Source of the DNA: Xanthomonas sp. DAR 80977
GTDB taxonomy: Bacteria > Pseudomonadota > Gammaproteobacteria > Xanthomonadales > Xanthomonadaceae
NCBI RefSeq assembly: GCF_041240605.1
Contig: NZ_CP162487.1
Location: 4,905,001 to 4,969,000, forward strand
Direction of reading: 5' to 3'
DNA length: 64,000 nucleotides
Under the pieces are notes generated by a model, which was not told where the DNA came from, ran no database searches, and saw only the letters and a program-made list of their open reading frames with translations. The position numbers and the translations under genes were made by a program. Below, piece by piece: positions 43,897 to 53,700 of the stretch. The stretch's first letter is position 1, and the number at the start of each line of letters is the position of its first letter.

Positions 43897-44404
43897 AGCG
43901 CGCCATGCCCTGCCGGCATGCCGCCAGGCCCTTGATGATGTACTTCTTGACCATGTGGCTGGAGATCTGCAGCTGCTCGGCGATGTCCTGGTAGCCGAGT
44001 TCGTCGCGGTAGCGCAGCACCATCGCCGCGCGGCATTTCGGCGGCAACCGCGCCATCAGTTCGGCCAGGCGCCGCCGGCGCTGCTCGCGGTGCATCTGCG
44101 CATCGGCCTCGCACGGTACCGCCAGCCGCTCCAGCACCTCGTCCAGGCAGGTGTCGCGCTGGCTGCTACGCTGGTTGAGCAGCGCGTGCTCGCGCATCAG
44201 GTTGGCGGCGATGGTGAACAGGTAGGCCTCCGGATTGGCGATCTCCGGGGCGTGCGCCTCGCTGCGCTGCAGGCGCAGCCACACTTCCTGCACCAGGTCC
44301 TCGGCATCCCACGCCGCGGCGCGGCGGCGCAGGAAATAGCGGCTGAGCGACGGCCGCCATTGCAGGAACAGCCGCGACAGCACCGGCAAGGGTTCGGGAC
44401 GCAC
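43889..44404 (-). CDS. fecI: ECF sigma factor, FecI family
   Basis: 171-aa ECF sigma. Region 2 is LFLQWRPSLSRYFLRRRAAAWDAEDLVQEVWLRLQRS with the PDAYLFTIAANLMREH-type segment EAYLFTIAANLMREHALLNQ; region 4 is LMARLPPKCRAAMVLRYRDELGYQDIAEQLQISSHMVKKYIIKGL. It directs transcription of the downstream receptor operon. The start is uncertain: GTG codons at the VVRPEPLP sequence were chosen because the frame upstream has no homology. It lies first in the operon fecI-fecR-receptor-phosphatase. Confidence 0.88.
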   Translation of the reverse strand: MRPEPLPVLSRLFLQWRPSLSRYFLRRRAAAWDAEDLVQEVWLRLQRSEAHAPEIANPEAYLFTIAANLMREHALLNQRSSQRDTCLDEVLERLAVPCEADAQMHREQRRRRLAELMARLPPKCRAAMVLRYRDELGYQDIAEQLQISSHMVKKYIIKGLAACRQGMARYA

Positions 44405-44946
44405 CACGCGCTCGCAGGATCGGAAAGGCCTGCGATGCTGGTCGCGGCAGATGACAGTCCGATGACGCGCGGGCCGCGCGGGCACATGCGGCACGCTGCG
44501 CCCCAGCCGGCATTCAGTTGCGCGCCAGGGTCGGCTTGCCCACGCGCCCCGCGGACATGGCACGGCCGGGACATGCGCCTGCAGTGATACGCCTGCACCA
44601 CCAGTGACGTCGCGCCCGATGCTCCATCGCGGACGCGCGGTTGCGGCCTGGCAACTGGCCTGCGCCGGCCAGCTGCCGCACGCCGAGGCGCAGCGGCGAA
44701 GACAGCGAACCACCCTGCACGTCGACCGCCCACCCAGCGCCGAGCCGGCGCTGCCAAGCCGGACGATCGCCGCTGCCGCCGCCTATCTCCTCGTCCTTAA
44801 TTGCCGGCGACAACGCGGCGGCCTTCGGCGGCGTTCCGCACGCGGGACAGGATGTCTTCCGGGCCAGCCTTCCGTTCCATCGACCCTGCCCCATATTCCA
44901 AGCATTGCCGCTCCTCTCAGCCGGCGTTCGCACGAAGGACAGCTCC
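44405..44946. other. Non-coding region between fecI and the pirin gene
   Basis: About 540 bases between divergent genes. No gene or clear repeat was found. It should hold promoters for both sides, including the sigma-dependent or Fur-controlled promoter of fecI. No confident Fur box was seen. Confidence 0.4.
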
Positions 44947-46014
44947 ATGACCGACCCCATCGTCCAGATCAAGCCCCTCGGCTTTCCATGGGAAACGATC
45001 GACCCGTTCCTGTTCTGCGTCTATCACGACGACGCCTACCCCGCCGGCAATGGCGCGATGGGCCCGGCGGCGTCGCTGGCGGGCCGCGCCATCGGGCAGG
45101 ACTTCAGCCGCAAGGACGGCTGGAGCATGTATCACGGCCAGGACGTTCCCGGCTTTCCCGGCCACCCGCACCGCGGCTTCGAGACCGTGACCATCGTGCG
45201 CCAGGGCCTGATCGACCATGCCGACTCGCTCGGCGCGGCGGCGCGCTTCGGCGCCGGCGACGTGCAGTGGGTGACCGCCGGCGCGGGCATCGTCCATTCG
45301 GAGATGTTCCCGCTGCTCGACAGCGCGGCGCCCAACCCGCTGGAACTGTTCCAGATCTGGCTCAACCTGCCGGCGCGCAGCAAGCTGGCGGCGCCGCACT
45401 TCACCATGTTCTGGGCGGAAGACCTGCCGCGCTTCACCGCCACCGACGACGCGGGCCGCACCACCGACGTGGCCTGCGTGGCCGGCCGCGTCGGCACCGT
45501 GGATGCCGCACCCGGCACCGCCGGCGGCCCGCTCGCGCCGCCGCCGGATTCGTGGGCCGCACAGGACGACGCCGACGTGGCCATCTGGACGATCCGCATG
45601 GCGCCCGGCGCACGCTGGACGCTGCCCGCCGCGCAAGGCCGCGGCACGCGCCGCAGCCTGTACTTCTTCAAGGGCGCAGCGGTGAGCGTGGGTGGACGCA
45701 ATGTCGCCAGCCACGCTGCCATCGAGTTGCGCGCCGACCAGGCCGTCGAGCTGGTCAACGGCGATGCGGAGGTGAGCGAGTTCCTGGTGCTGCAGGGCCG
45801 GCCGATCGCCGAACCGGTGGCCCAACATGGCCCGTTCGTGATGAACACGCAGGCCGAGATCGCTCAGGCCATGGCCGACTACCGCCGCACCCAGTTCGGC
45901 GGCTGGCCATGGAACGACGAGGCGCCGGTGCACGGCAGCGACCCGAACCGCTTCGCGCGACACCCGGATGGGCGCGAGGAGCGTCCGGCGCCGCAACAGC
46001 CGCGCGTCTTCTGA
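44947..46014 (+). CDS. Pirin family protein
   Basis: 355-aa bicupin protein. The N-terminal pirin cupin has the metal-site motif FPGHPHRGFETVTIV and WVTAGAGIVHSEMF, which supply the His and Glu ligands. NPLELFQIWLNLPARSK is also conserved. The C-terminal cupin is present (HGPFVMNTQAEIAQAMADYRRTQFGGW). Some pirins act as quercetinases and others as transcription cofactors; this cannot be settled here. Length is longer than the usual 230-290 aa because of a middle insert (about 180-215). A GAAGGACAG site precedes the ATG. Confidence 0.92.
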   Translation: MTDPIVQIKPLGFPWETIDPFLFCVYHDDAYPAGNGAMGPAASLAGRAIGQDFSRKDGWSMYHGQDVPGFPGHPHRGFETVTIVRQGLIDHADSLGAAARFGAGDVQWVTAGAGIVHSEMFPLLDSAAPNPLELFQIWLNLPARSKLAAPHFTMFWAEDLPRFTATDDAGRTTDVACVAGRVGTVDAAPGTAGGPLAPPPDSWAAQDDADVAIWTIRMAPGARWTLPAAQGRGTRRSLYFFKGAAVSVGGRNVASHAAIELRADQAVELVNGDAEVSEFLVLQGRPIAEPVAQHGPFVMNTQAEIAQAMADYRRTQFGGWPWNDEAPVHGSDPNRFARHPDGREERPAPQQPRVF

Positions 46015-46019
46015 TCAGC

Positions 46020-46236
46020 GAGTCGCTTTCGCGCCTTACCCTCACCCCCAACCCCTCTCCCGGTGGGAGAGGGGCTCGGCTGCTCCCTTCTCCCATCGGG
46101 ACCATGGCCCCCTTTTCAGGAGAAGGTGGCCCGAAGGGCCGGATGAGGGTACGGGCGCAGCTCGTGCTCCCAACTCCACGAGACGCTTCGCGCCGGACCC
46201 TCACCCCAACCCCTCTCCCGGGGGGGAGAGGGGCTA
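46020..46236. repeat. Family A composite repeat, about 1.5 units
   Basis: GAGTCGCTTTCGCGCC, CCCTCACCCCCAACCCCTCT, the GGTGGGAGAGGGG hairpin, a CCCCTTTTCAGGAGAAGG block and GGATGAGGGTACGGGCGCAG, followed by a second GAGACGCTTCGCGCC start and its hairpin half. Same layout and orientation as the array at 23966. It lies after the pirin gene and before the convergent lipoprotein gene. Confidence 0.9.
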
Positions 46237-46251
46237 CGGGACAAGATCCAC

Positions 46252-46854
46252 TCAGTAGCGTGCCGACGCCAGCGCCTGCGCGCGCTCCAGTTGCTCGGCG
46301 ATGCGGCTGCGCGCCTGCTGCAATTCCTGCTTGGTCGCGTCCTGCTGCGCGGCCGGCACCAGCTCGGCGTCGATCACCGCCAGCGCATCGGAATAGCTGC
46401 GCACCATCGTCGCCATGTAGGCGTTCATGTACGCCGAATCGTCCTTCTCCTGGTCCAGCGCCTGCAGCTGCGCCTTGCCCTTGGCCGCCTGCGCGGCGAT
46501 CTTCTCCGCATCGCCGGGACCGCCCTTGCCGGCGTCCGCGGCCGCGGCGCCCTGGTGCGCGGCGACCACTTCGCGGGCGAAGTCGGCGACGCTGCCGCTG
46601 ACATTGCGCGACAGCGCCTGCTGCGACAGCGCCACCGCATTGCCTTCCAGCACCTGCAGCATCGCCTTGGCCGAGGCGTCGCCAGCGATCGGGGCGCGGC
46701 CGCTTTCGCCGCCGACCGGGGCCGCGGTCGGCGCGGGCGAGGTCGCCGGCGCGGTGCGCGAGGTCTGGTCGCCCGGCTTGCCGCAGCCGCTCAGCGCTAC
46801 GGCGGCCAGCGCCGCGAGGATCGAAAGCCGGGTCGTGGTGAGCCTCGGGGTCAT
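46252..46854 (-). CDS. DUF4142-like lipoprotein
   Basis: 200-aa predicted lipoprotein. The signal (MTPRLTTTRLSILAALAAVALSGC) ends in an LSGC lipobox. A short Ser/Pro/Thr linker leads to a helical domain with features of DUF4142: AKAMLQVLEGNAVALSQQAL, VADFAREVVAAHQGA, LQALDQEKDDSAYMNAYMATMVRSYSDALAVID. Function is unknown; relatives are often linked to envelope stress. The ATG with the signal was used; a longer start would put 16 residues before it. It lies downstream of the giant-protein operon on the same strand but separated by 145 bases. Confidence 0.8.
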   Translation of the reverse strand: MTPRLTTTRLSILAALAAVALSGCGKPGDQTSRTAPATSPAPTAAPVGGESGRAPIAGDASAKAMLQVLEGNAVALSQQALSRNVSGSVADFAREVVAAHQGAAAADAGKGGPGDAEKIAAQAAKGKAQLQALDQEKDDSAYMNAYMATMVRSYSDALAVIDAELVPAAQQDATKQELQQARSRIAEQLERAQALASARY

Positions 46855-46999
46855 GGGGTGCTCCTGGTTGGTCAGCCGCCACCTTGCCCAGGCCGCGTGC
46901 AAACCCGCGTGAATCGACCACGCTTCCGCCTCCTTGGCGCGCCGCCGCCCCGGCGCAGCGGCGGCCGGCGCGCACGCCAGGCCTGCCGCGCCGGCACCG

Positions 47000-49900
47000 T
47001 CAATAGAAACCGGAAAGGTTCAGGAACCAGCCGCGCTGGTCGTACTCCAGCGCGGTCAGGTCGTCGCTGAAGGTGGTGAAGTTGTAGCCCACGCCGACCC
47101 GGAAGTTGTCCGACACCTGCCGATCCAGCCCGACCAGCCAGCCGCGCCGATCGCCGCCGTCCTGCACGCCGAGCCAGCGGTATTCGGCCAGCCCGTCCCA
47201 CTGCGCGATCAGCCGGTAGCGCAGCTGCACCGCAGCGAAGTCGACCCGGCTGTCGAGCCAGCTGCCGCTGCCGCGGCCGGCGCGGTACTCGCCCCAGCGC
47301 CCGGCCAGCTTGCCGCCCAGTTCCCAGCGGTCGTTCAACTGCACGATGCCCTCGAAGGACAGCACCTGCGAGCGCTGGTCGTAGCGGTTGCCGCCGTCTT
47401 GGCCCAGCGAGGCGACGTCGTAGAGGTAGGTGTACTTGCCGAACGCGGCCCAACGGGAGGTGTCGTGCGGGCGCCAGGCGAAGCCCAGGTTGGCCTCGGC
47501 CAGCTTGGCGCCGGCCAGCGGGTTGAGGTCGTCGCGGGTGTCGGCGTAGTTGGCGCGCGCGGCGATGCGCCAGTCCTCGTTGAGCTTGAACAGCAGACGG
47601 TGCGTGGTGACCCATTGTTCGCGCTGTTCGGCGCCGCGGTCGCGGCGGTACTCCAGCTTGCTGGCCCACTGCATGCGCGGATCGGTGCGGCCGCCGTTGA
47701 CGCTGTAGGCCTGGCGGTCCACGCGGCCGCTGGCGGCGTCCAGTGCGCCGTCCATCACCGTGAAGCCCAGGTTCCAGCCCGGTGCCGGGGTGAAGTCCAG
47801 GCCGAAGGTATGCGCCAGGCCGGCGCTCTCGCTGCTGCGGTCCTTGAGGTATTGGCTTTCGTTGTAGACGTTGACCTGGTTGCTCACGCGCCAGCGCTGG
47901 CCCAGGGTCCAGCCGCTTTGCAGGCTGCTGTCCAGCAGCGGGTCGCGTTCGGTGCTGTCGGTGCTGTAGCTGTAGGCGCCGTACACGGTGTGGTCCGGGC
48001 TCAGCCGGTATTCGGCGTCGAGCTTTCCGCCCTGGCCGCGGCTGCCGCTGCTGGCCTCGGCGCCGACGCTGGAACGGTCGCCGAACAGATAGCGCGCGCC
48101 CAAGGTGAGCAGGTTGTTGCGATCGTAGCGGCCGCTGTCGTCGTCCACCGTGTACTGGCCGGTGGCGTACAGCTCCAGCGTGTCGTTCACGCGCTGGCGG
48201 TAGCTCAGCGCCGCCAGCAGCGCGTCGGCATCGCCACTTTGCAGGCGCTCCTGCACGCTGCGCAGTTCCGCGCCCAGCTGCGCATCCTGGCCCAGCCGCC
48301 AGTCGCCGGTGAGCTGGGCCTGCTGCAGCGATTGCGCATCGCGCTGCACGCGGCTGTAGCGGCCGTACAGGCTGAAGGCGTCGCTGAAATAGCCGAGGAA
48401 TTCGCCGCCGTATTCCTCCACCTCCGCCCCGGTATCGAAGCGCGACACCGAGAAGCCGGCATCGACCCGGCGGTGCCAGGCACCCAGCGTCCATTCCTGT
48501 TCGGTCCAGCCCAGTTCCTTCAGGTTGGCGCGCGCCTCCAGCGCATGCGCGCGGCCCGCGCGCGCCTGCCCCAGCGGATTGCGCTGGACGAAGCTCAAGC
48601 CGCCGTTGTCCGAATAGAAGATCGGCGCCACCGTGGCTGCGCTGCGGCTGGTTTCCAGTTTCAGGTAGGTGCCGCGCCCGGCCTGCAGGGTCAGGTCGGC
48701 GCCCTTGAGCGTGTAGTCCTCGCCGCTGCGGTTCTCCTGGATGTAGGTGGCGCCGACGGCGAGGTGCTCGCTCAGCCAGTGCCGGCCGCGCACGCCACCG
48801 CTGGTGTCGTCGGCGTCGAAGCCGGTGGGAACGTACTCGTAATCGGCGAGCAGCCGCTGTTCGTAGCCGTCCAGCGGGGTATCGCGGGTCAGCGTGCGCA
48901 CGTTCTCGCGGGTCACCTGCGCCAGCGGCCGGGTCAGCAGCAGCCGGCCCTGCATCTCGTCGATCTCGTAGTCCACGCCGCGCTGCAGGGTCACGCGCGC
49001 CTCGGCGCGGCCGCTGCTGCGGTCGCGCACTTCCAGCACCACCTGCTCGGAACCGGGCAGCACGTCGGTATGGCGCAGGTAGTACAGGCTGCCGCCGGTA
49101 CCGAGGAATTCGCTGTGTCCCGGCGCGCTCTGCGCCTGCGAGGCGAACACCTTCAGCCGCGTGCGCGGTTCGCCCAGCGCGGTCGCGTTGCGCGCGCGCC
49201 AGTCCAGCGCGGCGCCGTACAGCGAACGGTTGTACTGGGCGTACTCGGTGCCGGTGATGCCGGTGGCGAAATTGCCCCACAGCGCCTGGCTCTGGTCCCA
49301 GTCCACGCGCAGGTACAGCTTGCCCTGGGTATCGACGTCGCGGTAGGTGGTGGAGTCGTCGCCGTACACCGGGTAGTACAGGTCCGGATCCAGGCGCCGG
49401 AACACGTCCTGCGGATCGGCATCGGTGAAGCCGTCGAACAGGTGCCCGATCTGGTTCTCGCGGGTATCGGCATGCGCGGTGAGCAGGTATTTGCCGCGCA
49501 GCTTGCCTTTCAGGTAGAACGCCAGCCGGCCCTCGCTGAGGAAGTCGTGCTGGTCGCGCGTGGCGTCGAGCAGCGGCTGGGTATTGCCGCTGCTGCGGTT
49601 CTGCGACAGGGTCAGGTCGGCCAGCGCGACCAGATAGGCATAGCGGCCGGTCACGTTGACGTCGATGCTGCTGCGCAGCGGCGGCGCGTCCTGGCGCGCG
49701 GCCTCGATGCGGTACTGATGGCTGCCCACCGGCTCGAGGAATTCGGCGACGAACTTGCCCTCCTGGTCCACCGGGAATATCTGCCCGTTGATGGTCAGGC
49801 GCGTGCCGGCGGCGATGTCGCGGCCGTGCACGCGCACGCGCGAGCCGTACAGCGGGATGTTCTGCAGGCGCAGCGCGTTCTGGCCGTAGATGGCGTTGCT

Positions 49901-50737
49901 GATCTCCAGCGACTGCGCGGACTCGGCATCCAGCGCCTGGCCGAGCGTGCGTTGCACCTGGGTGCGCAGCTGCTGCGCGCCGCGTTCGAAATCGGCTTGC
50001 GACACCAGTTGCATGCGCTGGATCACGGTCTCGTCGAAACTGCCGTCGTGGCCGTAGGCGCGCGCCACGTACAGCAGTTCGTCGCCTTCGCGCAGGTGCA
50101 GCGACGCCGGCAACGCGCCGTCCCATTGCGCCTCGCCGACGCTGGCCGCCGGCAGCGCCAGCGTCGCCAATGGCGTGACCAGATCGGTATCGCTGCCGCG
50201 GTACAGGCTCACCTGCACCCGCTCGATGAACGAGGCGTAGTTGCTGTAGCTATGGAAACGCACCGGGCGCGCGATGCGGCCGTTCTCGAACGGCACCATG
50301 CTGCTGGCCTGCACGTTCAACACCGGCTCGGTCATCGCCGGGTCTTCGGTGGCCCAGATCATGCCGCCGCCGGGCAGGTCGATGGCCAACTGGCCGGGCG
50401 CGAGCGCGCGATCGCTGGCGGGAGCGGAAGCGGCCACGGGGCGCGGCGTGCTCGCCGGCGCCGGCATCGCCGCCGGTGCCGACGGCGCCACCGTATCGGT
50501 GCGCAGCGGCGCGCGTGCGCTGCCGGGCTCGCGCACGCGGAACAACAGCGCGTCGCCGGCACGGCAACCATCGATGTCGCATTCGACCGACGCCTCGCCT
50601 TCGCGCTCCTCGCCGCTGCGTTCCTCGGCGCTGCGCAGTTCGGCCGTTTCCGCCGCCATGGCCGGCATCGCGCCCAGCGCCGCCGCCATCCACGCCCCGA
50701 GAAGACGCGTGCAAACCCCTGTCTTGACCATGTCCAT
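47000..50737 (-). CDS. Large outer-membrane beta-barrel protein, partner of the giant repeat protein
   Basis: 1,245-aa protein. A signal peptide (ends AMPAMAAE) precedes a low-complexity region, a periplasmic part (about 130-400) with an Ig-like segment (RVRVHGRDIAAGTRLTINGQIFPVDQEGKFVAEF), and a long stretch of alternating aromatic strands (about 400-1245) ending GWFLNLSGFY. YPVYGDDSTTYRDVDTQGKLYLRV and YLKGKLRGKYLLTAHADT are characteristic of large barrel proteins that pair with DUF11/OmpA proteins. It starts 11 bases after the giant gene stop with an AGGAG site, so the two are co-translated. It probably anchors or exports the giant protein. No TonB box or plug was recognised. Confidence 0.8.
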   Translation of the reverse strand: MDMVKTGVCTRLLGAWMAAALGAMPAMAAETAELRSAEERSGEEREGEASVECDIDGCRAGDALLFRVREPGSARAPLRTDTVAPSAPAAMPAPASTPRPVAASAPASDRALAPGQLAIDLPGGGMIWATEDPAMTEPVLNVQASSMVPFENGRIARPVRFHSYSNYASFIERVQVSLYRGSDTDLVTPLATLALPAASVGEAQWDGALPASLHLREGDELLYVARAYGHDGSFDETVIQRMQLVSQADFERGAQQLRTQVQRTLGQALDAESAQSLEISNAIYGQNALRLQNIPLYGSRVRVHGRDIAAGTRLTINGQIFPVDQEGKFVAEFLEPVGSHQYRIEAARQDAPPLRSSIDVNVTGRYAYLVALADLTLSQNRSSGNTQPLLDATRDQHDFLSEGRLAFYLKGKLRGKYLLTAHADTRENQIGHLFDGFTDADPQDVFRRLDPDLYYPVYGDDSTTYRDVDTQGKLYLRVDWDQSQALWGNFATGITGTEYAQYNRSLYGAALDWRARNATALGEPRTRLKVFASQAQSAPGHSEFLGTGGSLYYLRHTDVLPGSEQVVLEVRDRSSGRAEARVTLQRGVDYEIDEMQGRLLLTRPLAQVTRENVRTLTRDTPLDGYEQRLLADYEYVPTGFDADDTSGGVRGRHWLSEHLAVGATYIQENRSGEDYTLKGADLTLQAGRGTYLKLETSRSAATVAPIFYSDNGGLSFVQRNPLGQARAGRAHALEARANLKELGWTEQEWTLGAWHRRVDAGFSVSRFDTGAEVEEYGGEFLGYFSDAFSLYGRYSRVQRDAQSLQQAQLTGDWRLGQDAQLGAELRSVQERLQSGDADALLAALSYRQRVNDTLELYATGQYTVDDDSGRYDRNNLLTLGARYLFGDRSSVGAEASSGSRGQGGKLDAEYRLSPDHTVYGAYSYSTDSTERDPLLDSSLQSGWTLGQRWRVSNQVNVYNESQYLKDRSSESAGLAHTFGLDFTPAPGWNLGFTVMDGALDAASGRVDRQAYSVNGGRTDPRMQWASKLEYRRDRGAEQREQWVTTHRLLFKLNEDWRIAARANYADTRDDLNPLAGAKLAEANLGFAWRPHDTSRWAAFGKYTYLYDVASLGQDGGNRYDQRSQVLSFEGIVQLNDRWELGGKLAGRWGEYRAGRGSGSWLDSRVDFAAVQLRYRLIAQWDGLAEYRWLGVQDGGDRRGWLVGLDRQVSDNFRVGVGYNFTTFSDDLTALEYDQRGWFLNLSGFY

Positions 50738-50748
50738 CGCTGTTCTCC

Positions 50749-53700
50749 TCAGGGGCGGCCGGCATCGGCCGGGGCGTCGGAAGGCGGCGCTGCCTGTACC
50801 CGCAATCGGGGTCGGACCTGCGCCTGCAGCCATTGCGCGAGCGCGGCGTCCAGCGCCTGCGCGCGGCGGCGGCCCAATGCGGCGTCCTGCGCGCCGCGGC
50901 CGGTGGCGATCTCCACCACGCCACCGCCGCGCCGGTTGATCGCCTGCGCGATCGGCTCCAGCAGCGGCCGGTACTGCGGCCGCAACGATGTGCCGCCCGG
51001 TTCGAACAACGCCTCGCCCAGCCCGATCGCATCGCTCACCGTCAGCAGCGGCGGCGCGCTGCCGGCATCGCGCAGTTCCACCCGGGTCTGTGCCGCCACG
51101 TCCGCCGGCAGCTGCGCCGCCAGCGCGGCATGCACGGTTTGCGCACGCTGCAACCCGAGCGCTTCGCCAGTGCCATGCAAGGGCAGCTGCAGATGGCCGC
51201 CACCGGCCTCGCGCAGCAGCTGCGCGATGCGTTCGAGCGTGCCGGCGTAGCCCTGCCGCAGCTGCGCATTGCCCGGTTCGAACAGCGCCTGGCCCAGTTC
51301 CACCTCGGGATACGCCGCATTGGGTTGGCGCTGGCCGCGCTCGCCGCCGCGATCCAGGCTTGCGCCCGGCGGGCCTGCGTCCGGCAGGCGCACGCCGAAG
51401 TCGAAGCGCACCGGCAAGCCTGGCGTGATGCGCCGCACGCGCGGATTCTCGCTGGTGAAGACGGTGCCTGGCGGCAGCGTGGCCGCGTCCACCTTGAGGA
51501 TGAAGTTGCTGCCGCGCCCCGCCGCCGGCGCGATGCCGACCAGGTGGAAGCGGCCGTAGGCATCGGTCTCCATCAGCAAGCCTTCGGCCGAGCCGATGCG
51601 CACGCCGGGCACGCCGAGTTCGCCGGCATCCTGCACCCCGTTGCCGTTGCGGTCGTCGAAGACGCTGCCGACGATCAGGCTCTCGTCCAGCATCGGGTCG
51701 CCCACCACCTCCACATCGGCGCTGGCCAGATTGCTGATCTGGCTGCCGTCGGCACTCTGCATCAGCGCGCGATTGGTGTGGATGCCGGGGCCGACGCCGG
51801 CGCCCACGCGCATCACATAGGCGAAAGTCGCGCGCTGGCCGCTGGCGATATCCACCGCCGCCACGCGCAGCGGCGAGGTGCCGGTCAACGCACCGGCGCC
51901 GTCCGCATCGCCGACCTGCAACTGGCCATGCACGTAACTGAAGCCGGGCGGCGGCGTATCCAGCAGGGCGACGCCCACCGCATCCACCGCGCCCACGTTC
52001 TCCACGGTCAGCGTGTAGCGCACCAGGTCGCCGATGCGCACGCTGCGCTGCGCGGCCTGCTTGCTCACCCGCAACACCACCGGGTCGGCGGCCACGGCGA
52101 CCGTCACCTGCGCCACCGCGCACATCCGCTCGGGGATGGACATATCGCAGACCCGGTAGCTGAAGCGGTCCTCGCCGACGAAGTCGGCCACCGGCGTGTA
52201 GACGCATGCCGCCTGCGCGCAGCGGGCCTCGCCATTGCCCGGTGCGACCGCCACGCTCAGCGATGCCGGGTCGATCGGCGCGCCAGTGGTGCTGTCGTTG
52301 GCCAGCACGGCGATGCTCACCGGTTGCGGATGCACCGTGCTGGCGCGGTCGTCCACCACCGCGATGTCGTTTGCGGCCACCGTCACCACCACCGCCGCGG
52401 TGGCGCAGTCGAGCGGCCTGCTCGACGAGCAGACGGTGTAGCTGAAGGTATCCACGCCGCTGAAGTGCAGCGCCGGGGTATAGGCCAGGCTGCCATCGCC
52501 CTGCATCTGTACGGTGCCGGCCTGCGGCGTGGTGACGCTGCTCAGCGATACCATCGTGGTATCGGCAGGGACGCCTTCGTGGGAATCGTTGGTCAGCACC
52601 CACACCAGCACCGTGGTGTTCTGCGCGGCCCAGGCCGTGTCTTCCTGCGCCTGCACGATGCCCGACACCACCGCGACCGTGGCCGTGGCGTTGTCGCAGC
52701 GGGCCGGATTGCTCGCAGCGCAGATCCGATAGGCCAGCGTGTAGCTGCCGGCCGCGGTATTGGCGGCCACGTCCAGGCTGCCGTCGGCGTTGATCGTCAG
52801 CGGGCCGGCGGCGACCGGTGCCAGCACGATGTCGGCTGCCGCCACCGGCGCGCCGTTGAAGGTGTCGTTGGCCAGCACGTTGATCACCGCGGTGGCGCCG
52901 GCGGTGCCGTTCACCGGACCGGCGCTGTCGTCCACCGCATCCAGCACGGCGCCGCTGCCCACGGTGATGGTGACCGTGGCACCGTCGCAGTTGCCCGGGT
53001 TGGCGATTTCGCACAGCTGGTAACTGGCGGTGTAGCTGCCTGGTGCGGTATTGGCCGCCACGTCCACCGTGCCGTCGGGGTTGATCGTCAGCGGGCCGTT
53101 GTTGTTCGGGATCAGCGTGACCTGCGACGGCGTCACCGGTACGCCGTTGAGCGTGTCGTTGGCCAGCACGTTCATCACCGCGGTGCCGCCGCTGGCGCCG
53201 TCGACCGGGCCGGCGCTGTCGTCCACCGCATCCAGCGGGCCACCGGTGCCGACGGTGATGGTGACCGTAGCGCCGTCGCAGTTGCTGGGATTGGCGATTT
53301 CGCACAGCTGGTAGCTGACGGTGTAGCTGCCGGGTGCGGTATTGGCCGCCACGTCCACCGTGCCGTCGGGGTTGATCGTCAGCGGACCGTTGTTGTTCGG
53401 GATCAGCGTCACCTGCGATGGCGTCACCGGCGTGCCGTTGAGCGTGTCGTTGGTCAGCACATTTGTGACCGCGGTGCCACCGGCAGTGCCGTCGACCGGA
53501 CCGGCGCTGTCGTCGTTGGCCTGCAGGCTGCCATTGCCCACGGTGATGGTGATGGTGACTGTCGCGCTATCGCAGTTGCCCGGATTGGTGACTTCGCACA
53601 GCTGGTAGCTGGCGCTGTAGCTGCCGGCCGCGGTATTGGCCGCCACGTCCACGCTGCCGTCAGGATTGATCGTCAATGGGCCGTTGTTGCTCGGCGTCAG

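Noticed and set aside
47000..53305. A 2,101-codon version of the outer-membrane protein
   Set aside because: The upstream 856 codons are out of frame with the giant gene but overlap it and give an Arg/Gly-rich product. The ATG with a ribosome site and signal peptide at 50737 is the real start.
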